Below, piece after piece: positions 49,603 through 57,912 of a stretch of 64,000 bases of DNA. Both the position numbers and the translations under genes were made by a program. The first letter of the stretch is position 1. Each line of letters opens with the position of its first letter. The notes beneath the pieces were generated by a model. That model was not told the origin of the DNA, ran no database searches, and saw only the letters and a program-made list of their open reading frames with translations. Origin of the DNA: Spinactinospora alkalitolerans (lineage in GTDB: Bacteria; Actinomycetota; Actinomycetes; Streptosporangiales; Streptosporangiaceae); NCBI RefSeq assembly GCF_013408795.1, contig NZ_JACCCC010000001.1, forward strand, positions 2,666,001 through 2,730,000, written 5' to 3'.

Positions 49603-52600
49603 GTGGTGGTAGCACGCGAACACGAAGGCACATCGCAGACCCCGGCCGAGCGCCGGCCCGGAGCGGGCGAGGTGGCGGCCGCCCTGCTGCGGGCGCTGCC
49701 CGCCGAGATCGTGCGGACCGATACGACGACCCGGGCGGCCTACGCCTCAGACGGCTCGGTCTTCCGGCAGGTCCCGGCGGCCGTGGTCCTGCCCCGCGAC
49801 GCCGACGACGTGGCCGGGGCCCTTGAGGCCGCCCGCGAGACCGGGGCGCCCGTCGTCTCGCGCGGCGGGGGCACCTCCATCGCGGGCAACGCGATCAGCG
49901 AGGGCGTCGTCCTGGACTTCTCCCGGCACATGGACCGGATCGTCTCCATCGACCCCGATGCGCGCACCGCCGTCGTGCAGCCCGGCGTGGTGCTGGACGA
50001 CCTGCGCGCCGCCGCCGAACGGCACGGCCTGACCTTCGGCCCCGACCCCTCCACCCACTCCCGCTGCACCCTGGGCGGGATGATCGGCAACAACGCCTGC
50101 GGGTCGCACTCGGTGCGCTGGGGTACCACGGCCGACAACGTGATCGGGCTGCGCGGCCTGCTCGCCGACGGCCGCCCGTTCGACGCGGGCCGCGGCACCA
50201 GCGGCGATCCCGCCGTCGACGCCGAACTCATCCGGCTGCGCGACGCCCACCTGGCCTCCCTGCGGACCGGGCTGGGCCGGTTCAGCCGCCAGGTCTCCGG
50301 CTACGGGCTGCACCACCTCCTGCCCGAGAACGGCTTCGACGTCGCCAAGGCGCTGGTGGGCAGCGAGAGCACCTGCGCGATCGTCACCGAGGCCACCGTC
50401 AGGCTGGTGCCGTCCCCGCCGGTGCGGCTGCTCGTGGTGTTCGGCTTCCCCGACGTCTTCGAGGCGGCCACCGCGGCCGCCGACCTGGCGCGCTGCGACG
50501 TCCTCACCGTCGAGGGCATGGCCGACGACCTCATCCAGGCGCTGCGCTCCCGGCCCGGCCGGGCCGGCGCCGGTTCGGAACTGCCCCCGGGGCGCGGCTG
50601 GCTGTACTGCGAGGTCGGCGGGCAGGACCGCGAGGAGGCGCTGGAGAGAGCCGCGCGCACCGCCGCCGTGGTGCGCGAGCGGTTCCCCGAGGCCGGTGAG
50701 CGGATCGTGCGCGACCCCGCCGAGGCCCGCGCGCTGTGGCGCATCCGCGAGGCCGGGGCCGGCATCGCCGCGCGCATGGCCGACGGCGGCGAGGCGTGGG
50801 CCAACTGGGAGGATTCCGCGGTGCCCGTGGACAACCTCGCCGCCTACCTGCGCGACCTCTACGACCTCATGGCCGAGCACGGGCTGCGCGGCATCCCCTA
50901 CGGCCACTTCGGCGAGGGCTGCCTGCACCTGCGCTGCGACTTCGATCTGCACACCGACCGCGGGCTCGCCGCCTACCGCGCGTTCATGAACGCCGCGGCC
51001 GACCTGGTCACCGGGCACGGGGGATCGGTGTCGGGCGAGCACGGGGACGGGCGGGCGCGCTCCGAGCTGCTGGCGCGCATGTACCCCTCCGAGCTGCTGG
51101 ATGCGTTCGCGCAGTTCAAGGGCGTGTTCGACGCCGAACGGAGGCTCAATCCCGGCGTGCTGGTGGATCCGGACCCGCTGGACGCCGCCCTGCGGCCCGG
51201 CCCCGGCCACGACCGGCTCGACCTCCTCCCCGTCCACGCGCTGTCCACCGACGGCGGGTCCTTCGCGCGTGCCGTCGGCCGGTGCGTGGGCGTGGGGGCC
51301 TGCCGCAACCTGCACACCGGGTCGATGTGCCCGTCGTTCAAGGCCACCCGCGACGAGGTGCACTCCACCCGGGGCCGCGCGCGGGTGCTCGCGGAAATGC
51401 TGCGCGGCGAGACGCTGACCGACGGATGGCGCTCCACGGAGGTGCGCGAGGCGCTCGATCTGTGCCTGTCCTGCAAGGCCTGCGCCAGCGACTGCCCGGT
51501 CGAGGTGGACATGGCCACCTACAAGGCCGAGTTCCTGCACCGGCACTACGCGCGCCGCCTCCGCCCGATGGCGCACCTGTCGATGGGGTGGCTGCCGGTG
51601 TGGTCCCGGCTGGTGACGGCGGCGGCGCCGGTCGCCCGCGCGACCAACGCCCTGCTGGCCCGGCCGCGGGTGGCGGCCCTGGTCAAGCGGGCCGGGGGGA
51701 TCGAGCCCCGCCGCCGGATGATCCGCTTCGCCGAGACGACGCTGCGCCGGTGGATGCGGCGGCGCGGTCCGGCGCAGGCCGCCCCGGGAGCGGTCGGCAC
51801 CGCGGGGAAGAGGACCGGGGGATCCTCCGCCGGCACAGAGCAAATCTACAACGTAAAGGAAACGGCTTCTCCGACTCCGTCCCCGCGCGACGACCGGCCC
51901 GCGGTCGTGCTGTGGCCCGACACCTTCACCAACTTCCACGAACCCGGAACCGGCCGGGCGGCGGTGGAGGTCCTCGAAGCGCTGGGCTACCGCGTCGAAC
52001 TGCCCGCCGGGTCGGTGTGCTGCGGGCTGACCTGGCACTCCACCGGGCAGCTCGGCATGGTGCGCCGCGCGCTGCGGCACGCGCTGGACGCGCTGGAGGT
52101 CCAGCTCGCCGCCGGGTACCCGGTGGTTGGCCTGGAGCCCTCCTGCACGGTGATGCTGCGCGACGAGGTGCGCGAGCTCCTCCCCGACGATCCGCGGGCC
52201 CGGCGGCTGGCCGAGCAGACCACGACCCTGGCCGAACTGGTCGCCGAGCACGAGGGGGAGTGGCCGTTCGGCCGGCTGGACGCCGCGGCGGTGGCCCAGG
52301 TGCACTGCCACCAGGAGGCGAAGGGCTCCTACGGCGCCGACCTCGCGGTGCTGCGGCGCCTGGGCGTCGACCCCGACGTCATCGGTTCGGGCTGCTGCGG
52401 CCTCGCGGGCAACTTCGGGTTCGAACGCGGCCACTGGGAGGTCTCCCAGAGCTGCGCCGAGCGCGAGCTCTACCCCAAGGTCCGCGCCGCGGCCGCCGAG
52501 GACGTGATCCTGGCCGACGGCTTCTCCTGCCGTACCCAGATCACCCAGGGCACCGACCGGACCGGCAGCCATCTCGCCGAGGTCCTGCGCACGGCGCTGC

Positions 52601-52635
52601 GGCCGGACCGGCCGGAAAAGGAGACGCGAGACTGA
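49603..52635 (+). CDS. FAD-linked oxidoreductase fused to Fe-S and CCG domains (D-lactate/glycolate dehydrogenase type)
   Basis: 1010 aa. An FAD PCMH domain (about 45-220; VVSRGGGTSIAGNAISEG, GGMIGNNACGSHSVRWG) and an FAD-oxidase C-terminal domain ending HGDGRARSELL, FDAERRLNPGVL come first. Two Cys clusters for 4Fe-4S follow (about 559-580 and CLSCKACASDCPVEVD about 619-634). Two CCG domains end the protein (VCCGLTWHSTGQ about 805; GSGCCGLAGNFGFERGHWE about 929). The layout is that of GlpC/GlcDF-like fused respiratory dehydrogenases, such as FAD/Fe-S D-lactate dehydrogenase. A 60-residue low-complexity linker precedes the CCG part. Start GTG 49603. The exact 2-hydroxyacid is not certain. Confidence 0.9.
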   Translation: MVVAREHEGTSQTPAERRPGAGEVAAALLRALPAEIVRTDTTTRAAYASDGSVFRQVPAAVVLPRDADDVAGALEAARETGAPVVSRGGGTSIAGNAISEGVVLDFSRHMDRIVSIDPDARTAVVQPGVVLDDLRAAAERHGLTFGPDPSTHSRCTLGGMIGNNACGSHSVRWGTTADNVIGLRGLLADGRPFDAGRGTSGDPAVDAELIRLRDAHLASLRTGLGRFSRQVSGYGLHHLLPENGFDVAKALVGSESTCAIVTEATVRLVPSPPVRLLVVFGFPDVFEAATAAADLARCDVLTVEGMADDLIQALRSRPGRAGAGSELPPGRGWLYCEVGGQDREEALERAARTAAVVRERFPEAGERIVRDPAEARALWRIREAGAGIAARMADGGEAWANWEDSAVPVDNLAAYLRDLYDLMAEHGLRGIPYGHFGEGCLHLRCDFDLHTDRGLAAYRAFMNAAADLVTGHGGSVSGEHGDGRARSELLARMYPSELLDAFAQFKGVFDAERRLNPGVLVDPDPLDAALRPGPGHDRLDLLPVHALSTDGGSFARAVGRCVGVGACRNLHTGSMCPSFKATRDEVHSTRGRARVLAEMLRGETLTDGWRSTEVREALDLCLSCKACASDCPVEVDMATYKAEFLHRHYARRLRPMAHLSMGWLPVWSRLVTAAAPVARATNALLARPRVAALVKRAGGIEPRRRMIRFAETTLRRWMRRRGPAQAAPGAVGTAGKRTGGSSAGTEQIYNVKETASPTPSPRDDRPAVVLWPDTFTNFHEPGTGRAAVEVLEALGYRVELPAGSVCCGLTWHSTGQLGMVRRALRHALDALEVQLAAGYPVVGLEPSCTVMLRDEVRELLPDDPRARRLAEQTTTLAELVAEHEGEWPFGRLDAAAVAQVHCHQEAKGSYGADLAVLRRLGVDPDVIGSGCCGLAGNFGFERGHWEVSQSCAERELYPKVRAAAAEDVILADGFSCRTQITQGTDRTGSHLAEVLRTALRPDRPEKETRD

Positions 52636-52981
52636 GAGGAGGCGGCCCTCGGTCGCTGACGGGAATCGGAGAGCCGTGGTCTGATCGGGCTTTGGCCGTC
52701 GGGTCTGCGGGGGTGAGGTGGGCGTCCACGGCGCGGATCCGCTGCGCCGCCGGCGCTGCGCGCACTGCGGCAGCCAAACCCCCGTGCACATCCGATCGCC
52801 AGGTGTCAACGGGTTCTCCGTTCCCCACCGGTGACGCGGGAAGGCCGCCGTCAGCGCGCCGACGCCCCCGGCGCGGCTCGGGACCGGCGCACCCGCGCAG
52901 GCGCCGGCCCGAGCGGTCCCTGCGGCGTTTCGCGTGCGGGCCCCGGGGTAGCCGAACGGCCGTGCCGTTCGGAGGAGCACC
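52636..52981. other. 346-bp gap with dispersed repeat relic, copy B
   Basis: No gene is seen. At 52702-52723 lies a 22-nt stretch matching 55935-55956 at 20 positions. The remainder has no hairpin or ORF I would trust. The final bases (GGAGGAGCACC, about 52971-52981) are the ribosome-binding site of the methyltransferase gene. Confidence 0.45.
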
Positions 52982-53719
52982 ATGGACCCCGACTTCGATC
53001 CGTCCGCCTACGGGAGCCGCATCGCCGACGTCTACGACGCGACGGTGCGGGACCTGCCGACCGCGGCGGCGGTGCAGCGCCTGGCCGAACTCGCGGGTGA
53101 CGGCCCCGTCCTGGAGTTCGGCATCGGCACGGGGCGGCTCGCCCTCCCGCTGCTCCAGCGCGGGCTGCGCGTCGCGGGGATCGAGGGGTCACCGGACATG
53201 GTCGCCCAGCTCCGCGCCAAACCAGGGGGCGAGGGCGTCCCCGTCACCGTGGGCGACTTCGCCCGGACCCGGGTGGAGGGCCGTTTCACCCTGGTGGTCC
53301 TGGCCCTGAACACGGTCTTCGCCCTGCCCTCCCAGGAGGCGCAGGTGCGCTGCTTCGCCAACGCCGCCGCGCACCTGCGCGACGGCGGGCGCTTCGCCGT
53401 CGAGGCGTGGACGCCGGATCCCGGGGCGTTTCGCGACGGGAGGTCGGTGCGCCTGCTGTCGGTGGCCGAGGACGAGGTCGTGCTCGAAGCGGCGGAGCTG
53501 TTCCCCGGCGAGCAGCTCATGCGGACCACGAAGGTGCGGATGACCCCGCGCGGAACACGGCTGCTCCCGGCCAACCACCGCTACGCGTGGCCGGCCGAGC
53601 TGGACCTGATGGCCAGGCTGGCCGGGATGGAGCTGGAGCACCGGTGGGCCGACTGGAGCGGCGCCCCGTTCACCGACGCCAGCCGCGACCACGTGACGGT
53701 CTACCGCAGGCGCGCGTGA
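52982..53719 (+). CDS. class I SAM-dependent methyltransferase
   Basis: 245 aa. It starts MDPDFDPSAYGSRIADVYDA, a stretch typical of small-molecule methyltransferases. Motif I is VLEFGIGTGRLALPLLQRG, then VAGIEGSPDMVAQL, LVVLALNTVFAL and LRDGGRFAVEAWTP. The C-terminus (EHRWADWSGAPFTDASRDHVTVYRR) resembles this clade. The substrate is unknown. ATG 52982 has GGAGGAG upstream. The following gene begins 58 bp downstream, so it may share a transcript with the heme-oxygenase-like enzyme and the glycosyltransferase. Confidence 0.85.
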   Translation: MDPDFDPSAYGSRIADVYDATVRDLPTAAAVQRLAELAGDGPVLEFGIGTGRLALPLLQRGLRVAGIEGSPDMVAQLRAKPGGEGVPVTVGDFARTRVEGRFTLVVLALNTVFALPSQEAQVRCFANAAAHLRDGGRFAVEAWTPDPGAFRDGRSVRLLSVAEDEVVLEAAELFPGEQLMRTTKVRMTPRGTRLLPANHRYAWPAELDLMARLAGMELEHRWADWSGAPFTDASRDHVTVYRRRA

Positions 53720-53777
53720 CCACCGCGGCCGGCGCGGTCGCCGCCCGCAAGCCGGGGGGAGGAGCGAGGGAGAGGGC

Positions 53778-54803
53778 ATGCGACTACCACGGCCCAGAGG
53801 AGCGCTCACCGAGGCGCTGTTCGCGGAACTGCTACAGCCGCCGCACGAGCTGCCCGCCGCCCTGACCCGCGGGGACGCGGCGGCCCCGGAGCGCTTCGGC
53901 GGCGCCCTGCACCACGAGGACCTCCAGCTCGCCCTGTACGCCTGCTACGAGCTGCACTACTCGGGTTTCGACGGGGTCAGGGCCGCCTGGGAATGGGAGC
54001 CGTCCCTGCTGGCGCTGCGCCGGCGGCTGGAGACGGCGCTGGACGCGGCGCTGCGCGAGGCGGTGCACCCGATGCCGGAGGCGGCCGCGGCGCAGGTCCC
54101 GCGGACGCTGGCCGACATGGCCGGCGGGACCGGGGACGGTCCGTCGCTGCCGGCGTTCCTGCAGCGGCGCGCGACCATGGGGCAGTTCCGCGAGTTCGTC
54201 GCCCACCGCTCCGTCTACCACCTGAAGGAGGCCGACCCGCACACCTGGGCGATCCCCAGGACGAGGGGGCGGGTCAAGGCAGCCCTCGTGGAGATCCAGG
54301 CCGACGAGTACGGGGGCGGCCGCGCGGAATGCATGCACGCGGAGCTGTTCCGGGTCACCATGCGCGGCCTCGGACTGGACGACTCCTACGGCGCCCACGT
54401 GGAGCGGGCCCCGGCGATCACCCTCGCCGTCAACAACGCCATGTCCCTGTTCGGCCTGCACCGGGCCCGGCTCGGGGCGCTGCTCGGCCATCTCGCCGCC
54501 TTCGAGATGACCTCTTCGCTGCCCAACCGCGCCTACTCGATGGGGCTGCGGCGGCTGGGGGCGGGCTCCGCGGCGCGCCGCTTCTACGACGAGCACGTCC
54601 AGGCCGACGCGGTCCACGAGCAGATCGCCGCCCACGACATGTGCGGCGGCTTCGCCGCGCAGCACCCGGAGCAGGCCGGGGAGGTGCTCTTCGGCGCGGC
54701 GGTCTGCCTCGCGCTGGACCGGCTGTTCGCCGACCACGTGCTGGCCCACTGGGAGCGCGGCGAGACCTCCCTGCGCGCCGGCGCCGCGGCGGTCCCGGCA
54801 TGA
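53778..54803 (+). CDS. iron-containing redox enzyme, heme-oxygenase-like (HDO) fold
   Basis: 341 aa, mostly helical. It matches the Haem_oxygenas_2 / iron-containing redox enzyme group: LHHEDLQLALYACYELHYSG near the N-terminus, and FVAHRSVYHLKEADPHTWAIPR in the middle. Candidate iron ligands lie in EIQADEYGGGRAECMHAELF (about 172-191) and RFYDEHVQADAVHEQIAAHD (about 268-287). Characterised HDO enzymes use a dinuclear iron cofactor for N-oxygenation, desaturation or C-C cleavage. The ATG at 53778 is in a good position. The stop overlaps the glycosyltransferase start (ATGA), indicating coupled expression. The reaction here is unknown. Confidence 0.85.
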   Translation: MRLPRPRGALTEALFAELLQPPHELPAALTRGDAAAPERFGGALHHEDLQLALYACYELHYSGFDGVRAAWEWEPSLLALRRRLETALDAALREAVHPMPEAAAAQVPRTLADMAGGTGDGPSLPAFLQRRATMGQFREFVAHRSVYHLKEADPHTWAIPRTRGRVKAALVEIQADEYGGGRAECMHAELFRVTMRGLGLDDSYGAHVERAPAITLAVNNAMSLFGLHRARLGALLGHLAAFEMTSSLPNRAYSMGLRRLGAGSAARRFYDEHVQADAVHEQIAAHDMCGGFAAQHPEQAGEVLFGAAVCLALDRLFADHVLAHWERGETSLRAGAAAVPA

Positions 54804-55864
54804 CGGCCCGCGCGGCGGACGCGGTCCCTCGGGTCCACCCGCCCGCCCCGCCCCGCGGCACCGGCGCGGTCGGCTACGTGCTGCCCCTGCGCTGGGACGA
54901 CGACAGCGGGCTGGCGGAGCTCACCGCCTACCTGCACCGGATCGGCGAGTGCGCCGAGGTCGCCGAGGTCGTCGTCGTCGACGGCTCGCCTCCCGCGCTG
55001 TTCCGGGCGCACGCCCGCGCATGGGGCGGCGCGGTCCGGCACCTGCGCCCCGACGAGCGGACACGGTGCGGCAACGGGAAGGTGAGCGGCGTGCTCACCG
55101 GCGTCCGGCACGCCACGGCCGAACGCCTGATCATCGCCGACGACGACGTGCGCTACGACGGGCCGGCCCTGCGCGCGGTCGCCTCCCTGCTGGACCGCGC
55201 CGACCTGGTGCGGCCGCAGAACTTCTTCGAGCCCGCGCCCTGGCACGCGCTGTGGGACACCGCCAGGACCCTGATCAACCGCAGCGTCGGGCGGGACTAC
55301 CCGGGGACGTTCGGGATCCGGCGCTCGACGTTCCTGGCCATGGGCGGCTACGACGGCGGCGTCCTCTTCGAGAACCTGGAGCTGATCCGCACCGTCCGGG
55401 CGCACGGCGGGACCGAGGCGCGCCCTCTGGACGTCTACGTCCGCAGGCTGCCGCCCGGCACCGGCCGGTTCTGGGCCCAGCGCCTCCGGCAGGCCTACGA
55501 CGACACCGCCCAGCCCGCGCGGATGGCGCTCTTCCTGTCCGTGCTGCCGGCCGTCGCGGCCGCCGTGCGCGGGCGCAGGTTCGGCCTGCTCCTGGCGGGC
55601 GCGGCGCTGCCCGTGGCCCTGGCCGAGGTCGGCCGCCGACGGGCCGGCGGGAGCGCGGTGTTCCCGGCGGCCTCCGTCCTCCTCGCCCCGATCTGGGTGC
55701 TCGAAAGGGGCGTCTGCGTCTGGCCGGCCCTGGTGGCGCGGCTGCGCGGGACCGGCGTGGCCTACGCGGGCGCCCACCTGCGGCTGGCCGCCCACTCCAC
55801 CCGCCACCTGCGCGCCCGCGCCCGCCGAACCGCTGCGTCGGCGAGTCCTGCCGCGCGGGGGTAG
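54800..55864 (+). CDS. GT2-like glycosyltransferase with C-terminal membrane region
   Basis: 354 aa. A GT-A core occupies about 25-220: GYVLPLRWDDD, VVVVDGSP, RCGNGKVSGVLTGVRHA, and the D-x-D-like IIADDDVRYDG. A transferase-like VGRDYPGTFGIRRSTFLAMGG follows, then ENLELIRTVRAHGG. The C-terminal part has hydrophobic segments (MALFLSVLPAVAAAV, FGLLLAGAALPVAL, VLLAPIWVLERGV), so it probably sits at the membrane. The ATG overlaps the HDO gene stop. This HDO-GT coupling is a recurring-looking arrangement but I know no characterised product. Confidence 0.8.
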   Translation: MTARAADAVPRVHPPAPPRGTGAVGYVLPLRWDDDSGLAELTAYLHRIGECAEVAEVVVVDGSPPALFRAHARAWGGAVRHLRPDERTRCGNGKVSGVLTGVRHATAERLIIADDDVRYDGPALRAVASLLDRADLVRPQNFFEPAPWHALWDTARTLINRSVGRDYPGTFGIRRSTFLAMGGYDGGVLFENLELIRTVRAHGGTEARPLDVYVRRLPPGTGRFWAQRLRQAYDDTAQPARMALFLSVLPAVAAAVRGRRFGLLLAGAALPVALAEVGRRRAGGSAVFPAASVLLAPIWVLERGVCVWPALVARLRGTGVAYAGAHLRLAAHSTRHLRARARRTAASASPAARG

Positions 55865-55927
55865 GGCGCCCAGACCACCATTGGCCACAAGGAACAGTGG
55901 AAAGGCCGCCTGTGGACCGCGCGCCCC

Positions 55928-56046
55928 CTACCGAGGTCTGCGGGAGTCAGGTGGGCTTGAGCCGTCGGTGGGCGTGCGACCCAGCCTCGCGCAACCTCTG
56001 CAAACCTCAGCGGTGCCGCTTTCGCCTCAAGACCGCCCGTCACCCG
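55928..56046. repeat. dispersed repeat relic, copy C
   Basis: 55935-55956 matches 52702-52723 at 20 of 22 positions, and 56026-56046 matches 43999-44019 at 20 of 21. This copy thus carries both segments, 70 bp apart. The segment lies between the glycosyltransferase and a tiny ORF. CCACCATTGGCC also recurs on both sides (about 55875 and 56223) with differing flanks. Confidence 0.4.
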
Positions 56047-56124
56047 GCCGACCGCTTCGGTGTGTGCTCTCCTGGGACGGCGCCACGGCCCGCCCAGTTT
56101 TCGAAACGCCGGTCCCAGCAGGTC

Positions 56125-56250
56125 ATGCCCGGTCAGGACGCCGAGGAAGGCCCCGACCCGTTGCGCGACCAGGTCGAGGCCGACCGTATGCGCCGCGCCA
56201 TGGACCGTGTGTTCGGCCAGGCCCACCATTGGCCCGACCACCACACCTAG
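56125..56250 (+). CDS. putative 41-aa acidic protein
   Basis: MPGQDAEEGPDPLRDQVEAD at the start, then RMRRAMDRVFGQAHHWPDHH. It is charged and helix-prone, unlike the Arg/Ala/Pro noise around it. AGCAGGT is the only ribosome-binding-like sequence. It may be a genuine small protein or the tail of a lost gene. No family is recognised. Confidence 0.35.
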   Translation: MPGQDAEEGPDPLRDQVEADRMRRAMDRVFGQAHHWPDHHT

Positions 56251-56327
56251 CCGAACTCGTCGGCCAGGCGGAGCCCGCTTCCGCAGATGCCGGAGACGGG
56301 CTCTCGTGCGCCGCCCGATGCGGAGAT

Positions 56328-57002
56328 TCAGATCCGGCGGACGATCTTGTCCTCGGTCACGGTCGTCGAGGACGGAATATAGGGCCGCATGGACCCAAAG
56401 CCGACAGGGGGCCGGGACCTTAGGCGTAGGTCGGTGATGGTGTAACTGACGGGGTCGCCGGACACATCGGTGATCTTGCCGCCGTAGAGAGCGTTGGAGT
56501 AATCGAACTCAACCTGGTCGCCCTTCTTGTACTTCGATGCCTTGGGCTTGGTTTTCTCGGTCATGGTGCCGCCGGTGGCGGTGAAGGCCGTGTCGGCCAC
56601 CCCGGCGAGCGGGCCGGAGGCTCCCTGGCCCTTGCCTTGACCGTCGACGCTTCCGCCGGCCGCCGCGTAGAAGGTGTTGCGGAGGCTGTCGACCGCGCTG
56701 ACGGAGCCGTCGTCCAGGCTGGTGGCGGTGACGTTGTCGTTGAGCCCTCGGGGCAGCCTTCCCATCGACTGACCGGCTTCGATCGTGGCCCCGATGAAGA
56801 CCCGCAGCGGGCGGCCGGTCTTGTTCACCACCGAGCTCACGACGTGGCCGAAGCCGTGGGCGTCGAGGTCGGCGATGGGCTCATCGGCGACGAGCATCCT
56901 GCCGCCGCGCGGATCGGTGTTGCACTCGGCGTGCTCATACAGGGCGTAGTGCCCCTCGGGGCACGCATCGGCCCCGACTCCCTCGAAGACCTTCACTGCC
57001 AT
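56328..57002 (-). CDS. hypothetical protein with crystallin-like N-terminus and SH3-like C-terminus
   Basis: 224 aa, no signal peptide. Residues 1-70 (VKVFEGVGADACPEGHYALY, NTDPRGGRMLVADEPI) resemble a beta/gamma-crystallin or peptidase-inhibitor-I36 fold, with two Cys. The middle is Gly/Ser/Asn-rich (NDNVTATSLDDGSVSAVDSL). The end (KKGDQVEFDYSNALYGGKIT, then a DVSGDPVSYTITDLRLRS stretch) looks like a small SH3/Tudor-type barrel. Codon use is less GC-extreme than neighbours (TTCACTGCC, ATATAGGGCC), hinting at transfer. ATG 57002 has GGGGAG six bases upstream. The fold assignments are by eye; the function is unknown. Confidence 0.6.
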   Translation of the reverse strand: MAVKVFEGVGADACPEGHYALYEHAECNTDPRGGRMLVADEPIADLDAHGFGHVVSSVVNKTGRPLRVFIGATIEAGQSMGRLPRGLNDNVTATSLDDGSVSAVDSLRNTFYAAAGGSVDGQGKGQGASGPLAGVADTAFTATGGTMTEKTKPKASKYKKGDQVEFDYSNALYGGKITDVSGDPVSYTITDLRLRSRPPVGFGSMRPYIPSSTTVTEDKIVRRI

Positions 57003-57608
57003 GGCTGTCTCCCCTTGTTCCTGATACGTCGTGGCGTGCCGCCGCGGTCGGGAACCGATCCTCCGCACAGGTGCGATCGCCTCGGAACCAGTGCCCCAGG
57101 CGCCGCCTCCGTGGGAAGCGGCGGTGCCGGGACCGCTGGAGCCCGGCCGTGTCGGCACGGGGTCCCTGGTGAGCGTCTGTGGCTCTTGCCCGTCGCCGTG
57201 GACCGGCGGCCGCACTCAGTCCTGTTCCAACCGGTGGGAGCCGAAACGAGCCATCGGAAAAGGCCCCGGATCGGCGGGGGCGAATGCGAGCCAACCGGGA
57301 CTCAACGGGTGCGCCAAGGCGGTTTACGGCCAGGCCGCGTTGCCGAGTCGGCCACCACCGAATCCCCTGGCCTGAGAGCGAGCGCACGGCTCGACGAGCG
57401 GAACCGCACGCCGGCTCATCACCTCCCAGGGGCCGGACGACCGCCCCCGCCCCTCCCAGGCCGCGTCATCGCCGCGCCGCTGAGCGCTTCCAGGCCGCTC
57501 ACACCACCGCTGCTCAATGGGCAAGACCGTCATCGGGGTTATGGCACGGCCGGTATGGCCGGCCGCACGGCCGCAGGCGGCACAGGCCGGGTGCGATTTC
57601 TGCGGGCC
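57003..57608. other. 606-bp region without a recognisable gene
   Basis: It lies between the crystallin-like gene and the CDGSH gene. Open frames here are Arg/Pro-rich and lack family signals. Composition is somewhat more mixed than average (for example 57220-57330). GGCCAGG (about 57328) and CCTGGCC (about 57370) form a loose inverted repeat. It may be a decayed gene or insertion scar; I see nothing firmer. Confidence 0.45.
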
Positions 57609-57839
57609 TCAGCAGGAGACGTCGGGCCCGCTGGGGGCGGTGAAGCCGATCGCCTTGTGGCTGCCGTCGCAGAACGGCTTCACGGCCGAGGCCCCGCACC
57701 GGCACAGCGCCACCGTCCGGCGTCCCGGCTCGATCTCCTCGCCGCCCTGCGTGGTCAGCCGGAAGGCGCCCCTGACGAGCAGCGGGCCGTTCTCGCACGG
57801 CGTCACGGTGACCGGGTCGGCGTCCGGAGGCTCGTCCAC
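57609..57839 (-). CDS. CDGSH iron-sulfur domain protein
   Basis: About 76 aa. A single CDGSH domain carries the ligands of the 2Fe-2S cluster in CRCGASAVKPFCDGSH (three Cys and one His). Upstream strands read PVTVTPCENGPLLVRGAFRL. Bacterial single-domain CDGSH proteins carry redox-labile clusters and are linked to iron or redox balance. The start is uncertain: the GTG at 57839 (VDEPPDAD) fits the fold, while a longer frame from 57896 adds Arg-rich residues. Downstream of recQ on the same strand. Confidence 0.85.
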   Translation of the reverse strand: MDEPPDADPVTVTPCENGPLLVRGAFRLTTQGGEEIEPGRRTVALCRCGASAVKPFCDGSHKAIGFTAPSGPDVSC

Positions 57840-57912
57840 GGCCGCCCCGCTACCCCCGCCGAGCGCCCGGAAACCGCGGCGCCCGCGGTGGCGCACCGGA
57901 AACGGCGGCGCC

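Noticed and set aside
49590-49603. Leaderless promoter for the FAD/Fe-S gene (TAGGAC before GTG)
   Set aside because: The hexamer lacks the final T of TANNNT and no other support is visible.
49747-52983. 1078-codon minus-strand frame opposite the FAD/Fe-S oxidoreductase
   Set aside because: Shadow; no domains, while the plus frame carries complete FAD, Fe-S and CCG motifs.
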